A stretch of 18,618 nucleotides of DNA from RGIG250 sp964540025 (GCA_964540025.1 CAZIKQ010000036.1:1-18618), one strand, 5' to 3'; numbered from the stretch's first letter, positions 6,194-14,320 are shown. Program-made: numbers and translations. The notes: generated by a model not told the origin, from the letters alone.

Positions 6194-7319
6194 GGAGGAG
6201 GCTGAAAGACAGTTTAACAGGTCGCCGGGGACGGCGGGGCTTCCCTTTGTTTTCGACTTGCAGCTCTTCGCGGGGGAGAAGACGGAGGAGCCTACCGCGA
6301 AGAGGCAGAGTGACGCCAGAAATAAAGGTCAGGTAGCCCGCAGTCAGGAGCTGGGCACGGCCTTTGTGCTTCTGGGGGGCTTCTTTGCTCTCTACCAGAT
6401 GGGGGCGGGCATCTATACGAACATAACCGGGTATATGTCCCACATTTTGGCTCATCCCCTGGGGGAGGTTTCCACCGAGTCGGTGATGCGGATATTTATC
6501 GATATAGTCACGCTGTTTGGGAAGACGGCGCTGCCGCTGATGCTTGTCATCATGGTTACCGGCCTGTGCATAAATTTTATGCAGGTTGGAATAAACTTCA
6601 CCACGGAGCCCCTTTCCCTGAAGCTGGAAAACCTTAATCCCATCAACGGGTTTGGCCGGATTTTTTCCAAGCGGGCGCTGGTGGAGCTGATAAAGTCCTT
6701 CCTGAAGATTGGCATTATCGGTTTTTTCATTTATACTTACCTGAAGGAGGAAATTCCTCAGGCGCCGAAGTATCTGTACATGGATCTGACGGCCAGCATA
6801 CCGATTATTTCCGGTATCATCATCAATCTGGTGTTCAAGGTGCTCATCGTGGTGTTCGTCATGGCGGTGCTGGATTACGGCTATCAGAGATGGCAGCACA
6901 AGCAGGGGTTGAAGATGAGCAAGCAGGAGGTCAAGGAAGAGTTCAAGCAGATGGAAGGCGACCCTCAGATCAAGGGTAAGATCAAGCAGAAACAGCGCCA
7001 GATGGCAATGGCCCGGATGATGAAGGAGGTTCCCAAGGCGGATGTGGTCATCACTAACCCGACTCACTTCGCCGTGGCTCTGAAGTACCAGAAGGGGATG
7101 GATGCTCCGCTGGTGGTTGCCAAGGGACAGGATATGGTGGCCCAGAGGATAAAGGAGATAGCCCGGGAGGCGGGGGTGACCATCGTGGAGAACAGGCCGC
7201 TGGCCCGGTCGCTGTTTGCCATGGTGGACGTTGGGGGCAGCGTTCCCCCGGAGCTGTACAAGGCGGTGGCCGAGGTCCTGGCCTATGTCTACAGATTGAA
7301 GAATCGGTATAAACAATAA
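6159..7319 (+). CDS. flhB: Flagellar type III export protein FlhB
   Basis: An export-gate membrane protein that switches secretion from rod/hook to filament subunits. The body is unmistakable: FDLQLFAGEKTEEPTAKRQ, KGQVARSQELG, four membrane segments, then a cytoplasmic domain with the self-cleaving NPTH site (N300-P301 counted from ATG 6159) in VVITNPTHFAVALKY. RPLARSLF also matches the family. The start is unclear. FDLQLFAGEKTE is normally very near the N-terminus, but no ATG, GTG or TTG in frame follows the strong Shine-Dalgarno AGGGAGGAGG (6192-6201) at a usable distance. I chose ATG 6159 (386 residues, overlapping fliR by 35 bases). Alternatives are TTG 6258, or a FliR-FlhB fusion by frameshift. 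The stop is certain. Confidence 0.93.
   Translation: MCQPPSGLSPRREEAERQFNRSPGTAGLPFVFDLQLFAGEKTEEPTAKRQSDARNKGQVARSQELGTAFVLLGGFFALYQMGAGIYTNITGYMSHILAHPLGEVSTESVMRIFIDIVTLFGKTALPLMLVIMVTGLCINFMQVGINFTTEPLSLKLENLNPINGFGRIFSKRALVELIKSFLKIGIIGFFIYTYLKEEIPQAPKYLYMDLTASIPIISGIIINLVFKVLIVVFVMAVLDYGYQRWQHKQGLKMSKQEVKEEFKQMEGDPQIKGKIKQKQRQMAMARMMKEVPKADVVITNPTHFAVALKYQKGMDAPLVVAKGQDMVAQRIKEIAREAGVTIVENRPLARSLFAMVDVGGSVPPELYKAVAEVLAYVYRLKNRYKQ
6192..6204 (+). promoter_or_regulatory. Strong Shine-Dalgarno at the fliR/flhB junction without a usable start
   Basis: AGGGAGGAGG (6192-6201) begins inside the fliR stop codon. The next codon-like triplet is CTG at 6202, in the wrong frame for FlhB and with no spacing. 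The first canonical in-frame start downstream is TTG 6258, far beyond normal spacing. The site may promote reinitiation or be a remnant. Confidence 0.4.
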
Positions 7320-7358
7320 ATGCAGATAGATTTGAAATAAATTATTAGGAGCGGTATT

Positions 7359-9422
7359 ATGGCAACTCCCGCAGCATCGACGGGTTTCATAAAACGCTAT
7401 AGTGATGTTATAGTGGCCGGAGCGATCATCATGATTGTCATCATGATGATTATTCCGCTGCCCACCATCGTGTTGGATATGCTTCTCTGTCTGAACATCA
7501 CTCTGGCCCTGGTCATCATGATGGTGGCCATCTACAATACGGAGCCTTTGGAGTTTTCCGTTTTTCCATCTCTTTTGCTTTTGACAACGCTGTTTCGACT
7601 GGCACTGAATGTGTCTTCGACACGGCTTATTTTGCTTGAAGGTTACGCCGGCGAGGTAATTATGTCATTCGGCAACTTTGTTGTCGGTGGTAATGCTGTC
7701 GTCGGCTTTATTGTGTTCATAATTCTAATCATCATCCAGTTTATCGTCATTACCAAGGGCGCTGAGCGCGTGGCCGAGGTATCTGCCCGCTTTACGTTGG
7801 ACGCGATGCCCGGTAAGCAGATGTCCATCGATGCGGACCTGAATCAGGGGGCTATTACCGATGCGGAGGCGAGAAAGCGCCGGGAGAAGATCCAGCATGA
7901 GGCCGATTTCTACGGGGCGATGGACGGTGCTTCCAAGTTCGTAAAGGGCGACGCCATTGCAGCGATCATCATTATCATCATCAACATCGTGGGCGGTTTC
8001 TTCATCGGCATGGTTCAGAGAAATCTCACCATCATGCAGGCTTTGCAGAATTATACCCTCCTGACGGTAGGCGAAGGTCTCGTCAATCAGATTCCGGCGC
8101 TGCTGGTTTCCACGGCTACCGGTATCATCGTCACCCGGGCGGCCTCCGAGGGGAATCTGGGGGAGGATCTCATCGGTCAGCTTTTCCGGAACGCCCGCAT
8201 ATTCTTTATCGCCAGCGGCGTTCTGGTGCTGCTGGCTATGGTGCCGGGACTTCCGGCCATTCCGTTCCTGACGCTGGCGGCTCTGGCGTTCGTTGTGGCG
8301 AGGAATCTTCAGAAAACCGATGTGGTGGAGGATGAGCAGGCTACGGAGAAGAAGAAGGAGAAGCAGAAGCAGGAGGCCACGAAGCCGGAGAATATTATCT
8401 CGCTGCTGCAGGTGGATCCCATGGAGCTGGAGATTGGCTACAGCCTCATTCCTCTGGTAGACACGGGACAGGGGGGCGATTTGCTGGAGCGTATCGTCAT
8501 GATCCGCCGCCAGTGCGCCCTGGAGCTGGGACTTGTGGTCCCGACCATCCGCATCCGTGATAACATTCAAATAAAACCTAATGCTTATATTGTGAAATTA
8601 AAAGGAATTGAAATAGCAAAGGGCGAACTATTACTTGATCATTATTTGGCGATGAATTCGGGGACGGTCTTTGAAGAAATCGCCGGAATAGAAACCATCG
8701 AGCCGGCCTTCGGGCTTCCGGCCCTTTGGGTGACGGAGGAGCAGCGGGAGCAGGCGGAGCTGAACGGCTACACGGTTGTGGACGCGGTATCCGTGCTGGC
8801 CACCCACCTGACGGAGGTAATCAAGGCCCACGCCGACGAGATCCTTGGCCGCCAGGAGACCCAGGATCTGGTGGACAACCTGAAGAAGACAAACAGCTCC
8901 CTGGTAAACGAGGTGGTTCCGGATCTTCTGTCCGTGGGCGAGATCCAAAAGGTTCTGGCCAATATGCTTCGGGAGCGTATTTCCATCAGGGATATGGCTA
9001 CCATCTTTGAGGTTCTGGCGGATTACTCCAGGGCCACGAAGGATACGGAGGTGCTCACCGAGTATGTCCGTCATGCCATGAGCCGCCACATTACGAGGCA
9101 GTACGCCCAGAATAACGTCCTTCCGTGCCTCACGGTGGATCCGGCGCTGGAAAACAGGATTGCCGGGGCGGTAAAACGCACTGACCGGGGGTCTTACGTG
9201 AGCCTTGACCCTGACACCATGCAGCGGATGCTGGGCTCCCTGAACCGGGAGCTGCCAAAGCTCACCGATATGGGCTATCAGCCCATCGTCCTCACCAGCC
9301 CGGCTGTCCGCTTGTACTTCCGCAAGCTGGTGGAACGCTCTGTGGCCGGCCTGATCGTTTTGAGCCATGCTGAGATAGAGCAGAATGTTGAAATCCAAAT
9401 CCTTGGGGTGGTGAAGATTTAA
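7359..9422 (+). CDS. flhA: Flagellar export gate protein FlhA
   Basis: A 687-residue export-gate subunit. The N-terminal membrane part (about 15-310) has the usual series of hydrophobic helices. It contains the conserved cytoplasmic FHIPEP-family region RVAEVSARFTLDAMPGKQM, SIDADLNQGAIT and EADFYGAMDGASKFVKGDA. A charged linker (about 328-342, EKKKEKQKQEA) leads to the cytoplasmic ring-forming domain (about 345-687), which docks chaperone-substrate complexes. Motifs there include IRIRDNIQIKPNAYIVKLKG and LPALWV. ATG 7359 follows TTAGGAGCGG. The gap after flhB (39 bases) is AT-rich. The stop TAA touches the flhF start. A segment at about 8561-8660 is only 29% GC, in sharp contrast to its surroundings, although the protein there is the normal conserved sequence. 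Confidence 0.98.
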   Translation: MATPAASTGFIKRYSDVIVAGAIIMIVIMMIIPLPTIVLDMLLCLNITLALVIMMVAIYNTEPLEFSVFPSLLLLTTLFRLALNVSSTRLILLEGYAGEVIMSFGNFVVGGNAVVGFIVFIILIIIQFIVITKGAERVAEVSARFTLDAMPGKQMSIDADLNQGAITDAEARKRREKIQHEADFYGAMDGASKFVKGDAIAAIIIIIINIVGGFFIGMVQRNLTIMQALQNYTLLTVGEGLVNQIPALLVSTATGIIVTRAASEGNLGEDLIGQLFRNARIFFIASGVLVLLAMVPGLPAIPFLTLAALAFVVARNLQKTDVVEDEQATEKKKEKQKQEATKPENIISLLQVDPMELEIGYSLIPLVDTGQGGDLLERIVMIRRQCALELGLVVPTIRIRDNIQIKPNAYIVKLKGIEIAKGELLLDHYLAMNSGTVFEEIAGIETIEPAFGLPALWVTEEQREQAELNGYTVVDAVSVLATHLTEVIKAHADEILGRQETQDLVDNLKKTNSSLVNEVVPDLLSVGEIQKVLANMLRERISIRDMATIFEVLADYSRATKDTEVLTEYVRHAMSRHITRQYAQNNVLPCLTVDPALENRIAGAVKRTDRGSYVSLDPDTMQRMLGSLNRELPKLTDMGYQPIVLTSPAVRLYFRKLVERSVAGLIVLSHAEIEQNVEIQILGVVKI
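8561..8660. other. AT-rich island inside flhA
   Basis: Counting bases gives 29 G+C in these 100, against well over 50% on both sides. Codons switch to AAA, ATA, TTA, ATT and GAA for residues that flanking DNA writes with G/C-ending codons. The encoded protein stays conserved (NIQIKPNAYIVKLKGIEIAK), so this is a change of DNA and not of protein. Confidence 0.75.
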
Positions 9423-11369
9423 TTGCGCATTAAAGTATATAAGGCTGACGATTTGAAGGCGGCAATGGAGATGGTGAAGGAGGAGCTGGGCAGCGACGCC
9501 GTCATTCTCCATACGAAGCGCTACAAGAAGAAGTCCGGCATTCTCGGCTTGAAAAGCAAATCGGTGGTGGAGGTAACCGCCGCCGTTGAGGATAATGAAG
9601 CGCCCGCCCGTCCTCCGGCGGTTCATCCCGATATAGACGCGGGAAGCATCCGGCAGGTGATCGCCCGCACCCGGCCGGTAGCCCCGGAAAACCGGGTGCA
9701 GTCAGCCCAGCCAGTCCCGAAGATCGATATCCAGTCAACCCCCCAGCCCATCAATGTGCTTACCCAGTACAAGACGGCCGGTACTGCCGCCGGGGTGGAG
9801 GAGTCTGCCCAGAAGGCGGCCCGGATCGCCGGAAAGAAGCCGGCAATCAGCCGGAAGCTTGTTTCCGGGCCGGCGGCAAGACGGCAGCGGAAGAAGCCGG
9901 TGGCAAGCACGCCGCCGGCCCAGCCGGTGCAGTATCAGCCGCCGGTTCAGCCTGCCCCTAATCAGGCGGTTGGTATGCCGCCTACTCAGCCGGTACAGTA
10001 TCAGCCAGCGGAGCAGCCTGTTCCTCAGCCGGTGGCAGGAACGCCGCCCGTCCAGCCGGTACAGTATCAGCCAGCGGAACAGTCTGTGCCCAATCCAGCG
10101 GCGGGTATGCCAACCGTCCAGCCGGTACAATATCAGCCAGCGGTTCAGCCTGCCCCAAATCAGGCAGCAGATATGCCGCCAGCTCAGCCGGTACAGTACC
10201 AGCCCACGGAACAGACTGTGCCTAATCCAGCGGCGGGCACGCCGTCAGCTCAGCTGGTACAGTATCAGCCAGCGGAACAGCTTTTGCCTGATCCAGCGGC
10301 AGGTATGCCGCCCGCCCAGCCGGTACAGCACCAGCCGTTGGAGCAGTTGGCTCCCAGTCCGAAGATCATTCGCCAGCCGGCCGCGGCAACCGTTTATGAG
10401 GAGCCGGTTGAAGCGGCGGCTCCCGCCGCTGAGGAAAGGGAGCCGGAGAATTTCCGCCCCATGGAGGCCGCCCGGATAATCAAGGCGGCCGCCGGGCCAA
10501 ATCCGGCGGAGCAGGAGAAGATAAGCGCCCTGGAGAGCGAAGTGGCCCAGCTGAGGGAATTGCTGAAGAAGGCGGTAGAGGTAGAGCCTGCGGGGGAGGG
10601 GATTGTGACCCTCAAGGAGGCCCTGCTGGATCAGGACATCAGCGAGCAGGTGCTGGAGGAAATGATCCGTTGTATGCCGGCGGGGGCCCTTTCCCTGGAT
10701 AAGGATTCCCCGGAGGCGCTGGCGGCGGTGACCCAGTATTGTAAGCAGCTCCTCAGGGATCCGGGGCTGATAACCCTCAAGGCGGGAAAGCCGCGGATCG
10801 TGGCGCTGGTAGGGACTACCGGCGTGGGCAAGACCACCACCCTGGCCAAGATTGCCGCAAAATTCGTGCTGGAACGGGGGACAGAGGTAGCCCTCATTAC
10901 GGCGGATACCTACAGGATTTCCGCAGTGGAGCAGCTGAAGACCTACAGCGACATCATCGGTTTGCCGTTGGAGATCGTTTATTCTCCGGCGGAGTTGAAA
11001 AGCGCTATCCGCAAGTTCCGGTCCAAGGGGCTAATCCTCATCGATACGGCCGGGAGAAACCAGCACAATGATTTTCAGATCAAGGAGCTGGTAGATCTGC
11101 TGGCGGTGGATTCCGCCATCGAGAAGCACCTTGTTCTCAGCGCAACCACCAAGGAGCGGGACGCGGTGGATGTCATGGACAGGTTCGCCCCGGTGAAGCC
11201 GGACCGCCTGCTCTTTACCAAGACCGATGAAACGGAGTCCATCGGCACCGTTGTCAATCTGATCAGCAGCCGGCGCACCCGGGTTTCGTACTTTACAAAC
11301 GGTCAGAGCGTTCCCGACGACATCGAGGCGGCAGGAGCCGATATGCTGGCCAGGATGTTGCTGAAATGA
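9423..11369 (+). CDS. flhF: Flagellar biosynthesis GTPase FlhF, repeat-expanded
   Basis: An SRP-family GTPase that marks the site of flagellar assembly. It is 648 residues, clearly longer than Bacillus subtilis FlhF (366). The N-terminal basic B domain (1-60) begins MRIKVYKADDLKAAMEMVKEEL. Residues about 60-165 are low-complexity. Residues 168-313 are a tandem 22-residue repeat rich in Pro and Gln (core PVQYQPAEQ). A helical N domain follows (about 360-455), then the G domain: P-loop GTTGVGKT (464-471), DTAGR (541-545) and TKTD (599-602). These GTPase motifs are intact. The start is TTG 9423, immediately after the flhA stop. It is followed by its partner flhG after 20 bases. The basic catalytic parts are normal; only the linker is enlarged. 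Confidence 0.95.
   Translation: MRIKVYKADDLKAAMEMVKEELGSDAVILHTKRYKKKSGILGLKSKSVVEVTAAVEDNEAPARPPAVHPDIDAGSIRQVIARTRPVAPENRVQSAQPVPKIDIQSTPQPINVLTQYKTAGTAAGVEESAQKAARIAGKKPAISRKLVSGPAARRQRKKPVASTPPAQPVQYQPPVQPAPNQAVGMPPTQPVQYQPAEQPVPQPVAGTPPVQPVQYQPAEQSVPNPAAGMPTVQPVQYQPAVQPAPNQAADMPPAQPVQYQPTEQTVPNPAAGTPSAQLVQYQPAEQLLPDPAAGMPPAQPVQHQPLEQLAPSPKIIRQPAAATVYEEPVEAAAPAAEEREPENFRPMEAARIIKAAAGPNPAEQEKISALESEVAQLRELLKKAVEVEPAGEGIVTLKEALLDQDISEQVLEEMIRCMPAGALSLDKDSPEALAAVTQYCKQLLRDPGLITLKAGKPRIVALVGTTGVGKTTTLAKIAAKFVLERGTEVALITADTYRISAVEQLKTYSDIIGLPLEIVYSPAELKSAIRKFRSKGLILIDTAGRNQHNDFQIKELVDLLAVDSAIEKHLVLSATTKERDAVDVMDRFAPVKPDRLLFTKTDETESIGTVVNLISSRRTRVSYFTNGQSVPDDIEAAGADMLARMLLK
9924..10361 (+). repeat. 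66-bp tandem repeat (six full units plus a partial) in flhF
   Basis: Six consecutive 66-base units (9924-10319) and a partial seventh (10320-10361) each encode 22 residues starting PVQYQP (LVQYQP in unit 6, PVQHQP in unit 7). The third-position differences and swaps such as AEQ/VQ and NPAAG/NQAVG show that the units have diverged. The two forms (EQ-VPNPAAG and VQPAPNQA) alternate irregularly, which suggests past duplication or gene conversion. The unit length is divisible by three, so copy-number change keeps FlhF in frame. Confidence 0.9.
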
Positions 11370-11389
11370 ATTGAAAGAGAGTACACCGC

Positions 11390-12427
11390 ATGATGGATCA
11401 GGCATCCCGATTAAGAGCCCTGGTAGGGGATAAAAGAGAATACGCCCCGGACTCTTTGGGGAGCGCGCCAAAGCTCACGATGGTTTCGCCGCAGACGGCG
11501 CCGCCGCCCCTGCCGCTGGATCCGGAGTATCAGAGGATGGAGCTTCAGGGGGGGCCGGTGGAGCAGTCTGCAACGGCGCCCGCCCCGGAGGATGGAGACA
11601 GTCAGGCGGATACGGTTCATCCCCTGTTCAGCGGGACGAGAATAATCGCCGTCACCAGCGGCAAGGGCGGCGTCGGCAAGACAAATCTGACGGTAAACCT
11701 GGCGGTGGCCCTTCGGGAGGAGGGCAAGCGGGTCATAGTAATCGATGCCGATATGGGTATGGCCAACGTAGACGTGGTGCTGGGAACTTCCAGCAAAAAA
11801 ACGCTGCTGAGCCTGCTGGAGCCGGGAGTTACCTTCGATGACATCCTGACCCATGGGCCCCATGGGGTGGACTACATTTCCGGCGGCTCCGGCATGGAGC
11901 ATATTGCCGATTTCACCCCGGAGGAGAGAAGGATTCTCTGGGAGAAGCTGGCGGTCTGCGACAATCGGGCCGATATAATCCTCATCGATACGGGAGCCGG
12001 GCTGGGAAAGAATGTGCTGGACTTTATCCTGGCCGCCGATGAGGTGATCCTGGTGACCACTCCCGAGCCTACGGCCATCACCGACGCCTACGCGGTTATA
12101 AAGGCCTACAGCCGGTTCGAGAAGGACAGGACTTTGCGGCTGGTGGTCAACCGGGTATACGATGAGACCGATTCCAGCGACGCGGTGGAGAAGCTGCGGC
12201 AGACGGCCCGGCGGTTTTTGGGCAGCGACGTGGAGTACAGCGGCTGCATATATGAGGACAGAAATGTATTGAAGTCGGTCCGCCGCCAGACGCCGTTCAT
12301 GGTGGCGGACAGCGAGACGATAGCCAGCCGGTGCGTCAGGGCCATCGCCGCAAGGCTGCTGACGGGCAAAAGCCCCGCAGTGAAGCGGGGCTGGCGAGAG
12401 TTCCTGGCGAGGTTTTGGAACATTTAG
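11390..12427 (+). CDS. flhG: Flagellar number regulator FlhG (MinD-like ATPase)
   Basis: A 345-residue ParA/MinD-type ATPase that limits flagellar number, stimulates FlhF GTPase, and in Firmicutes helps bring FliM/FliY to the nascent C-ring. The N-terminus has the FlhF-activating motif DQAxxLR (D3-QASRL-R9). A Pro-rich linker (about 32-75) separates it from the ATPase domain, so the protein is longer than Bacillus FlhG (about 298). The deviant Walker A is SGKGGVGKTN (K92, K97). VIDADMGMANVDVVLG and the Walker B-like IILIDTGAGLG follow. The C-terminus is basic and hydrophobic (GWREFLARFWNI), as expected for a membrane-targeting helix. The start is ATG 11390 or the next codon, ATG 11393. The ribosome binding site is weak. 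Confidence 0.95.
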   Translation: MMDQASRLRALVGDKREYAPDSLGSAPKLTMVSPQTAPPPLPLDPEYQRMELQGGPVEQSATAPAPEDGDSQADTVHPLFSGTRIIAVTSGKGGVGKTNLTVNLAVALREEGKRVIVIDADMGMANVDVVLGTSSKKTLLSLLEPGVTFDDILTHGPHGVDYISGGSGMEHIADFTPEERRILWEKLAVCDNRADIILIDTGAGLGKNVLDFILAADEVILVTTPEPTAITDAYAVIKAYSRFEKDRTLRLVVNRVYDETDSSDAVEKLRQTARRFLGSDVEYSGCIYEDRNVLKSVRRQTPFMVADSETIASRCVRAIAARLLTGKSPAVKRGWREFLARFWNI

Positions 12428-12469
12428 AACGGATTTCAGATAGAATTTCATAATAGGAGAAGATGAAAG

Positions 12470-13144
12470 ATGCCAGATATTTTTCCTGCAGAAAGGGTTT
12501 TGCAGATCGGTCAGCGTATGGAGTTTTTTCTGGATAACATGACAGAGGGCGTATCGAGCAGGATAGAGGATATACAGGGGAAGAAGCTGGTGGTGGCGAT
12601 GCCGCTTGACAGTAAGAACCGGCCGGTAATTCCCGTGAGCAACGAGCATATTTACGGTTCCGCCATATCCAAGGGCTGCCGGTACAGATTCTTTACCACG
12701 TACAGGGATAAAGCGATGGATACGATCCCCGTGTGGATAGTCGATATGCCGGACACGGTGGAACGCCATCAGAACCGGGAATTCGTAAGGGTTCACGTGA
12801 TTATGCCCATCAAGGTCAGGATGATGGATGAGGACGGGGCCCTGGGGCCGCTTACCAAAACCACTACGGTGGATATCAGCGGCGGCGGGGTAGCCTTCTC
12901 CTGGCCAAAGCGGGTGAAAGAAGGCACTTCGGTGGCAATAGAGATAAATAACCTTCCGGGAATTGGAACGCTGAGCCTCATGTGCATGGTGGCCCGGTGC
13001 ATGGCGATTGAAAAGGACGATGCCGCCACCTATCTGATCGGGGCGCGGATGCTGAACCTTACCCGCCCCATAAGAAACAAGCTGGTAAAGTTCATCTTTG
13101 ATATTCAGCGGCAGAATTTGGCCAAGGGAATAAAATACAATTAA
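12470..13144 (+). CDS. PilZ-domain flagellar brake protein (YcgR/YpfA type)
   Basis: A 224-residue protein with a YcgR-like N-terminal domain (about 8-95, including IGQRMEFFL and YGSAISKGCRYRFF) and a C-terminal PilZ domain (about 100-218). The c-di-GMP-binding signature is present: RxxxR (R103-EFV-R107) and DxSxxG (D135-I-S-GG-G140). Members of this family bind c-di-GMP and slow or stop the flagellar motor; Bacillus subtilis YpfA (DgrA/MotI) acts on the stator. Its place between flhG and cheB supports a motility role. ATG 12470 has an upstream TAGGAGAAG. A 42-base AT-rich gap precedes it, and cheB follows after 12 bases. There are no membrane segments. The symbol is left empty because usage differs between species. 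Confidence 0.92.
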   Translation: MPDIFPAERVLQIGQRMEFFLDNMTEGVSSRIEDIQGKKLVVAMPLDSKNRPVIPVSNEHIYGSAISKGCRYRFFTTYRDKAMDTIPVWIVDMPDTVERHQNREFVRVHVIMPIKVRMMDEDGALGPLTKTTTVDISGGGVAFSWPKRVKEGTSVAIEINNLPGIGTLSLMCMVARCMAIEKDDAATYLIGARMLNLTRPIRNKLVKFIFDIQRQNLAKGIKYN

Positions 13145-13156
13145 GGGGTCAGGAGC

Positions 13157-14302
13157 ATGATAAGGGTATTGGTGGCGGATGATTCAGCTTTCATGCGCCG
13201 GGTGATAACGGAGCTTTTTGCGGCCCAGCCGGATTTTCAGGTGCTGGATACAGCCAGGACGGGGAAGGAGGCTGTCGAAAAGGTCGTAAAGCTGAAGCCG
13301 GATCTTCTGACGCTGGATGTAAATATGCCGGTGATGGACGGTCTTACCGCCCTGGAAATCATAATGAAGGATTCGCCCCTGCCGGTGGTGATGATAAGCA
13401 GCCTTACCCGGGAGGGCTCCGACGCCACTATAAAGGCCCTGGGACTGGGAGCAATAGATTTTATCTGCAAGCCTGACGGCACCATTTCCAAGCTGGACAC
13501 GGTAGCGGAAGAGGTTTTGGAAAAGTGCCGGGTGGCGGCGGCAGTGAAAATAATCAAGCGGCCAAGGGGCGGGCTGGCGGTTTTCCCGCCGCCCTTAAAG
13601 AAGCCGCCGGGAATGATAAAGGTTTCTTTGCCGGAGAAGAAGCAATTTCCCACCGCCAGAAGGACCACGCCTCTCACCCGGTCAAATGTAAGGCAGGTGG
13701 TGAAGGCGGCGGCCATGGCCGGACGGCCGGCTTCCGGCCGGTTCATCGTCCTGGGCTGCAGTACCGGCGGGCCCCAGGCATTGCAGGAGGTTGTCCCCCG
13801 GCTGCCGGCGGATCTGCCCTGTCCGGTGCTGATGGTACAGCATATGCCGGCAGGTTTTACCGCCAGCCTGGCCCGGCGGCTCGATGAGATATCGCCCATC
13901 GGCGTCAAGGAGGCGGAGGATCGCGAGCCTTTGAAGGCCGGAATGGTTTACGTGGCCCCCGGCGGCTATCACATGACGGTGGCCGAAGGACCGGGGGGCC
14001 GGGAGATATCTCTCAATCTGGAGCCGCCGCTGGGAACCCTCAGACCGGCGGCGGATATGCTGTTTGACTCCGTGGCAAGGTACGGGAATCAGGTTGTTTC
14101 CATAATCCTGACCGGCATGGGGCAGGATGGGGCCAACGGCATGGAAAAAATCAAAAAAGCCGGCGGATATGTAATCGCCGAATCGGAGGAAACCTGCGTG
14201 GTCTACGGTATGCCCAAGGCAGTGGTAGACAGGGGTCTGGCCGATGAGGTGCTGCCGGTTCAGGATATAGCGGAAGCCGCTGTAAAGGCATTAAGGCGAT
14301 AG
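13157..14302 (+). CDS. cheB: Protein-glutamate methylesterase/deamidase CheB
   Basis: A 381-residue two-domain enzyme that removes methyl groups from, and deamidates, chemoreceptors for adaptation. The receiver domain (1-120) has D8 and D9, phospho-acceptor D54 (LTLDVNMPVMDG) and K105 (FICKPDG). After a linker (about 125-190), the catalytic domain holds the triad S202 (LGCSTGGPQAL), H229 (VQHMPAGFT) and D324 (GMGQDGANGM). All are intact. ATG 13157 follows GGGGTCAGGAGC. The stop TAG is directly followed by the cheA ribosome binding site, so the two are probably co-translated. The length is typical. No CheR gene is seen in the window. Confidence 0.97.
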   Translation: MIRVLVADDSAFMRRVITELFAAQPDFQVLDTARTGKEAVEKVVKLKPDLLTLDVNMPVMDGLTALEIIMKDSPLPVVMISSLTREGSDATIKALGLGAIDFICKPDGTISKLDTVAEEVLEKCRVAAAVKIIKRPRGGLAVFPPPLKKPPGMIKVSLPEKKQFPTARRTTPLTRSNVRQVVKAAAMAGRPASGRFIVLGCSTGGPQALQEVVPRLPADLPCPVLMVQHMPAGFTASLARRLDEISPIGVKEAEDREPLKAGMVYVAPGGYHMTVAEGPGGREISLNLEPPLGTLRPAADMLFDSVARYGNQVVSIILTGMGQDGANGMEKIKKAGGYVIAESEETCVVYGMPKAVVDRGLADEVLPVQDIAEAAVKALRR

Positions 14303-14303
14303 C

Positions 14304-14320
14304 AGGAGGTATCTTTGATG
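14304..14320 (+). promoter_or_regulatory. Ribosome binding site that sets the cheA start
   Basis: AGGAGGT (14304-14310) begins one base after the cheB stop and stands 7 bases before ATG 14318. A TTG at 14315 is in frame but closer to the site, and it would add only one Met. Confidence 0.7.

Noticed and set aside
9924..10361. Regular 66-bp repeats considered as a CRISPR-like array
   Set aside because: The units are contiguous without spacers, diverged, and are coding in the flhF frame.
9754..10479. A 241-residue + strand open frame inside flhF rich in Ser/Arg
   Set aside because: It is the out-of-frame reading of the flhF tandem repeat; FlhF has all its GTPase motifs in the main frame.
12371..12392. 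Hairpin AGCCCCGC-(6)-GCGGGGCT near the end of flhG
   Set aside because: It lies inside the coding sequence, about 36 bases before the stop, without a T-run; the flhG reading frame continues normally, so I do not call it a terminator.
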